Source: Amyloporia xantha
Lineage: Eukaryota > Basidiomycota > Agaricomycetes > Polyporales > Adustoporiaceae
Direction of reading: 5' to 3'
NCBI GenBank assembly: GCA_036971615.1
Contig: JAYKKR010000002.1
Location: 1,798,001-1,862,000, forward strand
Length of the DNA stretch: 64,000 nucleotides
Shown: positions 45,514 to 55,421 of the stretch, one piece after another
How the letters are laid out: each line of letters opens with the position of its first letter
Position numbering within the stretch: position 1 is the stretch's first letter
The notes under the pieces: generated by a model
What the model was told of the DNA's origin: nothing
Seen by the model: only the letters and a program-made list of their open reading frames with translations
Database searches by the model: none
Position numbers and translations under genes: made by a program

Positions 45514-48500
45514 TCAAATGTCCTCGTCCTTGTCTTCCAACTGTGAAGGCTTCAACATGCCAGGAATCCGCATGGCAGCTTCGCGTTCTTCTTGCGCTTT
45601 ACGTTGGGCCTCTGCCTCCTTTTCTTCAAGGTATAACTCTGCGTTATCTCCCGAAAACTCCTTGAGCTGTACAAGGAAGTCGCGCAGAGCGAGCTTGAAA
45701 CGATTGATATCGCTGTGGTATTCGCCGAGACACATCACAAAGTTTTGTATCTGCGCACTGAAGATAGACAAGAACATCGTCAGTTATACTTCTGTTATTC
45801 GAGGTGATTTCAACAAACTTTTGTACGTGTGGGAATGCCGACTTCAGCAAGGTCGCTGTATATTCCCGTAAGAACAAGGCATTGCTGATAGAAGGATCCG
45901 ACGCGGTGGCAGGATCGAAAAGGGGAACGGTTATTTGGTTTGCCTCCACCAGTTGGAACATGCGTGCCAATAGCAATGACTGCAACTTGAAGCCACTCTT
46001 GTGATCGGTGTCGGTGAGCACAAAGAATATGTCCTGCATAATGCTCAAGAAATATCGCTGGAAGAAAGCATTTGACACCGAAGGATCAGCTCCGGCGAAG
46101 TTGTTCACGACCTCAAGACACACTAAAATAACGACAATTAGCGAAGTCTATCAATGCTGCAATGTTCATAGCCACCGTACAGTTTAAACCAGTTTCCGCA
46201 ATATCTCGCATGGTATGCTTGATAGCCCAAATAATGCTGTCCATGAATAATTTAAATTGCGTTGGTGGCACCGTAAGTAAAGCTGAGGGGAATCTGTGAG
46301 CACTCCTTGACAAACATACGCAGCTTAGTAACTCACCTGGGAAGCAGTTCAAGTTAATGGCCCGCAAGAGCTTAAAGAATCCAACACGATGTTCTGGGAA
46401 CTCTGAGAAATCCTGATTAATCATGTTAAGCGTTGGCTCAAAAACGGCCTCTAGGATCGCCGGTACTTGAGGGGTGAGCAATGGCTATAGTGTGTTCGAT
46501 TAGAGGAGGCGTCTTTGCGGATCGAGATGACGAAACATACCCCTAGTCGCGAGATGATAGTTGCCATCACGTTCAGCACCTCGGCATCTCTGGCCGCGGG
46601 CACGTTCCGGTTGTAGTCACCCAGTATTGCGTCCAAGAGTGGTGGCATGAAATTGCCATTGACCGTCTCGAGGTCTTCGGCCCTCTTGATAAACGTCTCC
46701 ATCAGTTTGAGGATCTCTTTCTTGATGGTCCGGAGATGCCGAACTTTCGGTGTTTTTGTTGCGATCAATCCTAGAAGACAGCGACAAAATGAGGGCCATA
46801 TAATTGAGCAGCACGTCCAGAACTGACCTTCGCGGGCAACAGTCTCACTGATAATACCACTGACGGCTTTGTACAAGCCCAGCATGTCCAGGAATACTCT
46901 ACCAATCTGAGGGAGATAGAAGCTTCCAATCGATGTACAGGCGGCAACATTGGTCTTCAAGACATTAGAAAGAATCTTGATGTTGTCTACGCTATCCAAA
47001 ACATCTATACTCTGCGCGGCTTGAGCCATCAAAGAATCCCACTGAGAAGTTGACGTGAATCAGGCGGTTTGCGATCAAAGAATACCTAAAACGACATACA
47101 GCATTGTTTGGTAATTCCATTAGTTTCGCGATAAGCTTCTCTTGCTGAGGTTTGTTTGGTTGAGCAGAAATCATGTATCCGACCGCTTCATAGAAAGTGT
47201 GAACCTAGACAGTATGTCGCCTCAGTAAAAGACAAAATTCTCAAGCTCACGCTACCGACCTGAAGCGGGGAAAGATCCACCGTGATTCGATGCAACAGTC
47301 GAAGAATCTCATCGACGAAGGGTTCCTGTTCTCCCGATTGCTGCATGACGAAGTGCCTTCGGCATTTCTGTGCAATCTTGATGAAGGTATCACACGCCAT
47401 GTCCTGGACACCTAGAACACAGCAAAATCAGTCCAACACCCAGACAGCAGTATAACACGAGGAAAGAGGCGAATTGACGGAACAACACTCACCCTTCGTG
47501 AGTTTCGTGCATGAATTCGAAAAGCTTGTTCACGACAGTCTTCAAGAACTTCCAGTGAGCCTTGAGGAACCGAGGATATTGGCCGACGATGTACATGATA
47601 TCAGACGCAACAACAGCCTTGTTGTCTTTTCCGCGTTTGATCTCACAAAGACCGAGCAAATCCTTGATGACAGTGACAAGGAATCGCTTCTCCGTCTCCT
47701 CGTCTGGTTTAATTGCTTTCAGTAAGCCAGCACATGTAGACCGTTGCGAGGTGCACTTACTCATTGCACCGGAGATGGAACCGATAGCCCAACAGAGAGT
47801 GTTCAGATTCTGCCACGACCACTCAGATCCATCAACTTGTTTTGCCAGCTTTTCCGTGAGAATATTCTCGGTGTCGTTGACGTCAAGATGGGTCAGATAC
47901 ACGAGCAGTTCCCGCATCGACTTGTAGAGAACGATGGTATCGCTCTCCTTCATGAATTCTCGCACGATTTCACCTTCTTCGTTTTCGACAATGAGCACCT
48001 GATGGGACACAATTGAGGCATTTTTGAGCTCAAGAACACCGGGAGTGGCTATCAAACATACCTCTTCTGGTTTCACCATCTTCTCAATCATGACCAAACG
48101 CAAATTCGACAGAACATCGCTATAAATGTTCTTCCTCAACGCCATCCCGTTCAACATATTCTGACTGCTGCCACCAAGGCTGAGGCCCATCAGAAGTCCG
48201 CTTTCGCCGATAGGTAGACTTTGGATCTCCTCGTAAAGCTCCGCGACGAGCTTGAGCCAATATTCCAAGCAAATCTTGAAAATCTCGCGCTCATCCACTT
48301 GAGATATCTTGACCATGTACAGATGTGCGTTAAGGAGGACGTCACGATTTGGCTCTGTCTCTACGGCGCGCAGATGATTCGAGAGGAAATTGGACAAGAA
48401 GAGTGCAAGGTTAAGCACCAGTTCCTGACCGGCATCGCACCAGCACTTGCGTATGCCTGCGCGATATTCGTACTCGGTGGGATCATCCGATTGACAGAAG

Positions 48501-49698
48501 TCATCACCATGGCAAAGAGAATAACGAATTTGGGGTCGTATTCGGGTCCGACATTGAGGGCTGCTATCTCTGCGAGGCATTTCAGAGTCACGTTACGGAA
48601 TTCCGGTGCTTCTAGGAACTAGAAACGCGAGGAACACGCGTCAGATATGGTCTTGACGCGTTTTCTGCGACACAAAACTTACCCGATTGAGTAACAAGTC
48701 AATGATTGTCGTCTCGAATATGTATCCAAGTGGGATCCAGTTCAAGAACCTCAACAACGTTTCTAACGTCGCTTTGATAAGCGAAGTCTTTTGTGCCTCT
48801 TCCAGAATCTCCGAACACAACTTGAAGATCTCGGAGAACTCCCCGCACATCTGATTCTTGAGGTTCTTGACCTTCGCTTGAGTCATCTGTTCAGCAGAGT
48901 AGTCGAAGATTTCTTCCGACAACAACTTGAGGATCACCATGTTGTTCTCGCAGAGCGACAGGTTGGTTTTGGAGGACTCGACGAGTTCAGTGATAAAGTT
49001 CGGCCAATTATGTGGCCACTCTTGCTTCAATATCTAAATATTCATGAGATAACGATCCAAGAATCACAAGGCGTCATCAATACCTGGACAAGAGCGAGAT
49101 TAAGCTTATTCAGATACGTCTTCTCTCTCCGCATAGTGACCTCATCTGACGCGACTTTGACCGTGATTCCGACGACGAAATTCCGGATACCTGACGACAG
49201 ACACGTCAAGCAATGAAAGGGAGAACAACCTCAGGCTGCTTACCCTGCCGCTGCCCTTCCGGTAACGACTTCCATCTGGTCGTGATCAATTTCTCAAGAA
49301 TTTGCAGTCCAATGTACTAGGGAGGCCATCGGATCGGTCAAAATTGAAAGTGATGTCATGGCGCTAATAAACATACCTTAGTCTGCGGGAAAGATGAACG
49401 TTCCAAGACATCCGGCACCCTCGTCCATGCATCCGGGTTCTCCTGGAACTGCGTCAGGACTTGTTGCGCCATTTGTTGCTGTCGGCAAAAAAGCCCAAGC
49501 GACAAGCAGGTGAGATCTTCAGGATAGTCTAGAATAGACGAATAAGGGCATACCTCCTGCCCCACGCCAGAATAGAAGGCGATGACCACCTTGTCCATGA
49601 GCGAGACATCGAACTCTCGGGAGAAGTCCAAAATGCCCTGCGAGATCGTGAGCCCCTGCCCGAAAATCAAAAGAACAAACGTTTGGACTCACCTCCAT
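45514..49698 (-). CDS. CRM1: Exportin-1 (CRM1/XPO1)
   Basis: Nuclear export receptor for leucine-rich NES cargo; a HEAT-repeat karyopherin that binds Ran-GTP. A short first exon ME splices to [20 protein letters not shown], then [40 protein letters not shown], the CRIME region to [99 protein letters not shown], and the C-terminus [18 protein letters not shown]. The NES groove block carries Cys (47645-47647) at the leptomycin-B-reactive position. One base is missing at about 48434-48438 between IAQAYASAG and [14 protein letters not shown]. Start is set by the small first exon, as in other fungal CRM1 genes. Confidence 0.96.
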
Positions 49699-50070
49699 GG
49701 CGGCAATACTATCGATGAACGCGTACAATCGTTGTCGCTGTGGTGGTCGATGGCGAAGCTGCTTACTTAGAGCGGGAGCTGTGGCTGGGCAAAGGGCAGA
49801 CGCGTGAACCAGATCTGCTGACCCATCTCCGAAAACGCGCTTTCGATCTCCGACAGGGCAGCCGATCCCAGTCCCTTACTCCGACTGTGTCGGGCCAGTG
49901 CGCACCAGACTCAGTGAGACAATGTTACAATGTACTGTAACTTATGATGTGAACGAGCGCGACACAGCCCGCATGTACTTATGATGTGAACGAGCGCGAC
50001 ACAGCCTGCAAAGAATGGATAAGTACGCGTAAGTGTGTGTGTTTTTCCCCCATCTTTCACTCTGACCACC
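49699..50070. promoter_or_regulatory. CRM1 / MDR-1 divergent promoter
   Basis: A 372-bp shared upstream region. The part from about 49758 is duplicated upstream of the second MDR gene. It contains a 30-nt direct repeat with a 37-nt period (49940-50006). Confidence 0.5.
49940..50006. repeat. Tandem repeat, period 37 nt, two copies
   Basis: The 30-nt unit ending GCGACACAGCC occurs at 49940-49969 and again at 49977-50006, identical, with a 7-nt spacer. It lies in the upstream region of MDR gene 1 and I do not see it upstream of MDR gene 2. Confidence 0.8.
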
Positions 50071-51412
50071 ATGTCCGCCATCCCACAGACACAGAAAGCA
50101 TGGCGTGTTACCGCCCGGGGCAGCCCGTCGAAGGTGCTGCGTTTTGACAACGATGTTCCCGTGCCATCCAAGCTTTCCTCAGGGGAGGTTCTCGTCAAAA
50201 TACAGGCAGCGGCCTTGAATCCAGTGTACGCAGCTCTTTCGCTATAGCAGACGTAGCATCACTGACACATTATTAGAGGGTACAAATTGATGCAACTTCC
50301 CAGCTTCATTCTCAAGCGGCCATACGTTCCAGAGCATGACTTGGCAGGCGTGATCGTCGATGCCAACGGCACCGAGTTTCAAAACGGAGATGAAGTATTT
50401 GGCTTCTTGCCTGTCCGTAAGTCTCTGCCTTATTTTTCATTGAAGCTGTCTCATTATGTTTGCTGTGGACGTTCAGCACTGACTATGAAGGATCGCCGGG
50501 GTACCCTCGCCGAATACGCATGCTTGTCAGCCTCCCATCTCGTACCTCGCCCGTCGAACGTCACTCCTGTCCAGGCTGCCGGTATACCGCTCGCTGCCTT
50601 GACTGCGTATCAGGGTCTTTTCGACGTTGCACATCTCGAACACGGACAGAGCGTTTTTGTTAATGGAGGTAGCTCGGCTGTCGGTGCCTCTGCTATTCAG
50701 TTGGCAAAGGCAATTGGTTGTAAGGTCACGGCTAGTGCTTCTGGAAAAAACGAAGAATTTGTCCGCTCTCTCGGTGCTGACGAGGTAGCTGCGCGCACTC
50801 TTCCATGAGGACGTGGATACTCATATTATTTATGTAGTTTGTGGACTACACAAAAGGTCCCCTGCATGCAACTATCGCCTCAAATCCCCCTGCCACTAAG
50901 TATGACGTCTTATTCGACGCAATCGGCTTGATGGACACTTCGTTGTACACGCACAGCGAGGCATACCTCGCACCCAGCGGCATATTTGTATCTGTTGGCC
51001 CACAGCCCAAGGGTTTTGACGTCGTTGGCGTCTCCAAACTTCTCTGGAAGGTACTCTTGCAGCCTCGATGGCTTGGTGGGAACCAAACGGACCTGGAAGT
51101 GAGTTCGCGTCCTGCATTACGCCAGGCTGCAATGCGCTCCTGCTGATGACCTTCTGTGAAGGTATTTTTCAGTGCAAATTATTCAGAAGAGTACTCTCGA
51201 AAAGGTGGCTCAATATGTTCAAGAGGGTATGACCTGCCGTTGGACGTACAGTAATGGTTTCTTATATCGTCTACTGTTGATTTGCAGGAAAGGTCAAGCC
51301 CCTTGTAGACTCAGTCTACGGCTTCGAAGATACATTGAAGGCATACGAACGCATCTTGACGAGCCGTGCGACAGGCAAAGTAATTGTTAAGATAGATCCA
51401 AGTGTGGAGTGA
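50071..51412 (+). CDS. MDR-superfamily oxidoreductase (quinone oxidoreductase / alcohol dehydrogenase-like), copy 1
   Basis: NAD(P)H-dependent medium-chain reductase without the catalytic zinc pattern. Blocks: QTQKAWRVTARGSPSKVLRF, SKLSSGEVLVKIQAAALNPV (GroES-like), GYKLMQLPSFILKRPYVPEH with DLAGVIVDANGTEF, AALTAYQGLFDVAHLEHGQS, then the nucleotide-binding FVNGGSSAVGASAIQLAKAI and FVRSLGADE, FVDYTKGPL, YDVLFDAIGLMDTSLYTHSE, and KVKPLVDSVYGFEDTLKAYE at the end. Several 50-60-nt introns, all consistent. The first ATG of the conserved PQTQKAWRV block is at 50071. Fungal relatives are often labelled zinc-binding alcohol dehydrogenase or enoyl reductase; substrate is unknown. Confidence 0.87.
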
Positions 51413-51878
51413 GTCGGTAACCTCAACCCACTGTTGATGATGCCGGCTGTGTCAAGACTTTGTTATACTGGTGAGGGAGTTTGAGATGCGGTGGTCTGAT
51501 TAATATTTTGGCGTGATGTCGACTCATTATTGGGGCTCTTGAATCTCTTTGTCATAGTTTCTCTCATGTTCTATCTCTAGTGTACCAGTGTTTTGTATAA
51601 AACTAGCTGCTTACCTTGAGCAGGAGCTGTGGCTGGGCCAGACGCGTGAATCAAGGTGAACCAGATCTGCTGACCCATCTCCGAAAACGATCGCCGACAG
51701 GGCAGTCTGGCCCAGTTCCTTACTCCGACATTGTCGGTCCAGTGTACACCAGACTCACTGAACCAATATATGACGCCAATGAGCGTGCTCCCCGACTCGG
51801 GCACTATTGGCAACGGATGCGTCACGTCGTCGGGTAGGTGGATGCGCGTATGTGTGTGTTCCTCCATCTCTGACCACA
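51413..51878. promoter_or_regulatory. Duplicated MDR promoter, copy 2
   Basis: A 466-bp spacer between the two MDR genes. From about 51606 it aligns with the region upstream of copy 1, which there is also the CRM1 upstream region. Confidence 0.5.
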
Positions 51879-53238
51879 ATGTCCTCCATCCCACAGACAC
51901 AGAAAGCATGGCGCGTTACCGCCCGGGGCAGCCCGTCGAAGGTGCTGCGCTTTGACGACGATGTTCCCGTGCCATCCAAGCTTTCCTCAGGGGAGGTTCT
52001 CGTCAAAGTACAGGCAGCGGCCTTGAACCCAGTGTACGCCAACAGTTCGCAATCTTGCTATAGCAGGACATAGCATCACTCACGCGTCCTCAGAGGGTAC
52101 AAGTTGATGCAGCTACTTCCCAGCTTCATTCTTAAGAGGCCTTACGTTCCGGAGCATGACTTGGCAGGCGTGGTCGTCGATGCCAATGGGACCGAGTTCC
52201 AGAACGGAGATGAAGTATTTGGCTTTTTGCCTGTCCGTACGTCTGCCTTGTTTGTCATTTCATTGAAACTGTCTCAGTATGTTTGCTATGGGCGTTCAGC
52301 ACTAACCATGAAGAACCACCCGGGTACGCTCGCCCAATACGCATCCTTATCAGCCTCCCATCTCGTCCGTCGCCCGTCGAACATCACTCCTGTTCAGGCT
52401 TCCGGCATAGCGCTCGCTGCCTTGACTGCGTATCAGGGTCTTTTCGACGTCGCACATCTCGAACCCGAACAGAACGTTTTCATTAACGGAGGTAGCTCCG
52501 CTGTCGGCGCCTTCGCCATTCAGTTTGCAAAGGCGATTGGTTGCAAGGTCACGACTAGTGCCTCCGGAAAGAACGAAGAATTTGTCCGCTCTCTCGGTGC
52601 TGACGAGGTAACTGCGCGTGGCTTCCGTGACGAGACGATGTGGATATTCATATCATTTATATAGTTTGTGGACTACACAAAAGGTCCCTTGCATGCAACT
52701 ATCGCCTCAAATCCCCCTTCTCCGAAGTATCACGTCTTATTTGAGACAGTCGGCTTGATAGACACCTCGTTGTACACGCACAGCGAGGCATACCTCGCGC
52801 CCAGCGGCATATTTTTGTCCACTGGCCCACAGCCCAAGGGATTTGACGTTGTGGGCGTCTCCAAGCTTCTCTGGGAGGTATTCTTGCAGCCTCGATGGCT
52901 TGGTGGGACCAAACGGACTTGGAAGTAAGTTGGCATCCTGCACTACTGCACGCTCCAATACGCTCCTGCTGATTGTTTTTCTTGAAGGGGGTTTTCAGTG
53001 AAAAACGAGAAGAGTGATCTCGAAAAGGTGGCTCAATATGTTCAAGAAGGTATGTCCTGCTGTTGGACGTCCACCAATCATTTCTTATATTGTCTATTTA
53101 TATTGGTTTGCAGGAAAAGTCAAACCTCTTGTGGATTCAGTCTATGCCTTCGAAGACACAGTGAAGGCATACGAACGCATCATGACGGGCCGTGCGACAG
53201 GCAAGGTAGTCATCAAGATAGATCCAAGTGTGGAATGA
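51879..53238 (+). CDS. MDR-superfamily oxidoreductase, copy 2
   Basis: Close paralogue of the upstream gene, with identical exon organisation. MSSIPQTQKAWRVTARGSPS, then SFILKRPYVPEHDLAGVVVD, NGDEVFGFLPV, LSASHLVRRPSNITPVQASG, FINGGSSAVGAFAIQFAKAI, EEFVRSLGADE, YHVLFETVGLIDTSLYTHSE and GKVKPLVDSVYAFEDTVKAY. Substitutions against copy 1 are mostly conservative and the frame is intact, so both copies are probably functional. The ATG sits at the same relative place. It ends KVVIKIDPSVE at 53238. Confidence 0.87.
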
Positions 53239-53815
53239 GTCTGTAACCTCCACCCACTATTGATCACGCCGGCTTTGTCAGCCCTTTTCTATACTGACTT
53301 ACGACTTGTTCATTGATTGTAAATTGTAAATTTGCGATGAGGGAGTTTGCAGATGCCGTGGACTGATTAATATTTGGTATGAATTTTGATCCGTTACTCG
53401 ACGGATGGCCTCTTCAATCTCGTAACTCGTTGTATTAGTATCCTCCGAACTCCACCTCTAGTTTCCCGGTATTTCATTCTTGTTGTACTTGATAAAATTT
53501 TTGAGGGTGATATAAGAAGTCATGACTATCCCTGAAACGAAAAGATTATCGGTGAACTACAGTACCTGCCCGATTTGGGAAATGCACCGGGTTCGATCAT
53601 TGACTGACCGAGTCTGTTTCTCCGACTCTCTGAATACAACATACCAATCACCGAACCTATACGAAAAACAAAAGCAGCCATTCGTATCTGACACAGAACG
53701 AGAGGCGGTGAGGAGTGATATGGATACTACAGCATTCCTGGACTGATGGGCAGTGGATCCCTGGCTAGGATTCATACCTGACTCGACGAAATACCGCATC
53801 TGTAAAGTCACCAAG
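53239..53815. other. Intergenic, no gene seen
   Basis: A 577-bp spacer, AT-rich just after the MDR stop. No coding feature is supported; it holds the BUD32 promoter. Confidence 0.4.
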
Positions 53816-54936
53816 ATGGCTAGCAATCTTGCCTCGCCCTCTCTGCAGCTTCTTGCATCAGCAAGCCTCGTCTCTCAGGGTGCCGAAGCAGCAAGTCCGA
53901 TCGCGTCTCTCCCCTACGTCGCTCTAATAGCTTTCCTCGATCTGAATGGATCCCGCAGAAAGTCTACAAAGGCTATCTTCATACTTCTCCCCTCTCTGAA
54001 GCTCCAGAAGAAGTAAGACCAGATCCTGTGCTACTGAAGTACCGGTTCCACAAGCAATATCGCCATCCATCTCTTGATGTGTCATTGACGAAGTCCAGAG
54101 TGGCTGGTGAGGCGCGTGCAATAATAAAATGCCTGCGGTGCGCAGATTTTGGCAGAGCTTGTTTCCGCGTTTGTCTGACGTTATTCCACAGTCACGGCGT
54201 GAATGTTCCTGGCATCCGCATGGTGGACGCAGTAGAAGGCGTGCTCGCTCTAGAATGGATTGACGGTAAAAGCGTCAGGTTCCTGCTGGGTGGTGGTGCG
54301 GAAGGAGAGGATGAAGCAGTAGAAGACGCCTCCGAAAGCGACGGAGGAGCTTCCGACGAAGTTGAAGAAGATGCTTTGTTGGAGTACGGCATTACTCAAG
54401 GTTTGCTGCTTCCCGTATTTCAAAATTGTGATGGTTGATCGTGTGTTCAAGCCGCCGTGATGGAAATGATTGGGACCGAAATTGCCAAAATGCATCAAGC
54501 AGACATCATCCATGGAGACTTGACTACCTCGAATATGATGTTGCGACATCCTTCTTCGGTCAAGGGAATCCAGCTCGTATGTTTACCTTTACCGCGTCCT
54601 TCAGTTTTTGGGTCTCGGCTGTTAGTGACGAATCATTCGCATCTAGGTGTTGATTGATTTTGGATTAGCCTACACATCAACACTGGTCGAAGACAAAGCT
54701 GTAGATCTTTATGTTCTTGAGCGGGCCTTCTCCTCAACACATCCTGCCTCCGAAGTCCTCTTTGCCTCGGTACTAAAGGCATATCAGGCGAAGATGGGAC
54801 GCGAGTGGGGAGCGGTATCGAAGCGGCTTGATGATGGTATATTTCTTGCTTGCTATCACCACTCAGAGTACTCATCCCTTGGCCAAACCCTATCCAGTAC
54901 GTCTCAGAGGCCGTAAGCGGAGTATGGTGGGCTGAA
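53816..54936 (+). CDS. BUD32: Atypical kinase BUD32 (PRPK), EKC/KEOPS complex
   Basis: Small Rio-like kinase/ATPase of KEOPS, needed for tRNA t6A modification. Exon 1 (53816-53890) ends LVSQGAEA, the family's ATP-binding start. It joins across a GC-AG intron (53891-53958, donor GCAAGT) to KVYKGYLHTSPLSEAPEEVR. Then PVLLKYRFHKQYRHPSLDVS, LTKSRVAGEARAIIKCLR, GVNVPGIRMVD, ALEWIDGKSVRFLL, an acidic insert GEGEDEAVEDASESDGG-like, EMIGTEIAKMHQADIIHGDL with the catalytic HGD, TTSNMML, VLIDFGLAYTS with DFG, and LRGRKRSMVG, the typical Bud32 C-terminus. The acidic insert (about 54290-54380) is longer than in most relatives. All junctions keep frame. Confidence 0.93.
53891..53958 (+). other. GC-AG intron in BUD32
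   Basis: Positions 53891-53892 are GC, followed by AAGT; the acceptor is CGCAG ending at 53958. Only this 68-nt intron joins QGAEA to KVYKG in phase. GT-AG choices at nearby sites put the Bud32 core out of frame. Confidence 0.75.
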
Positions 54937-55421
54937 GATTTTCGAAGCTCCATGTAAGAATAGCTGTATGGATTCGGTCGAACATAATACCACAAATGTA
55001 TATGATCGTAGCGTCGTCGCGAAATATCCTTATTAGAGAAGGTCGGCGATGGCGAGTAAAATCACTATCTCGATATCAAACGAGATCGGTTCGATCGCAG
55101 CCGCGCAGGCAGCGGCCACTCGCGCCTCAGGCCTCACGCCTTGAACGACCTGAACATGACGGCGACCGCACCAGCAGCCTCGATGCCCTTGCATGCTGTT
55201 TTCTCCTCTATTCTTAGTACTGGCGCCTTCTATCTATCATCTGAATGAGTGTGTGGTCCGGGCGGCAATCTCATTAATCGAGCTTCTCGTCTTTACAGCA
55301 TGGCCTCATTGACACCGCACGTCGAAACACCGCTTTTGACCACCTGTGGTGACTTTTGGGCAGTGGGCAGTGGGCAGTAGTACTCTCTTACTCCAGCTCT
55401 TGTGTTGGGACCGAAGCAACC
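54937..55421. other. Intergenic, no gene seen
   Basis: A 485-bp spacer before the kinase gene. An ATG at 55300 opens a frame of about 25 codons that could be an upstream exon, but no support beyond the open frame exists. Confidence 0.35.

Larger units (their letters stand above)
49758..53238 (+). repeat. Tandem segmental duplication carrying the two MDR genes
   Basis: Two adjacent copies, about 49758-51412 and 51606-53238. Each holds an upstream block (starting GCTGCTTAC, then CAGATCTGCTGACCCATCTC) and one MDR gene with the same introns. Sequence is nearly identical in exons and has drifted in introns and the promoter. Confidence 0.85.

Noticed and set aside
47489..48580. 363-codon minus-strand frame as an independent gene
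   Set aside because: It is the middle of CRM1 with an unspliced in-frame intron and a wrong-frame beginning.
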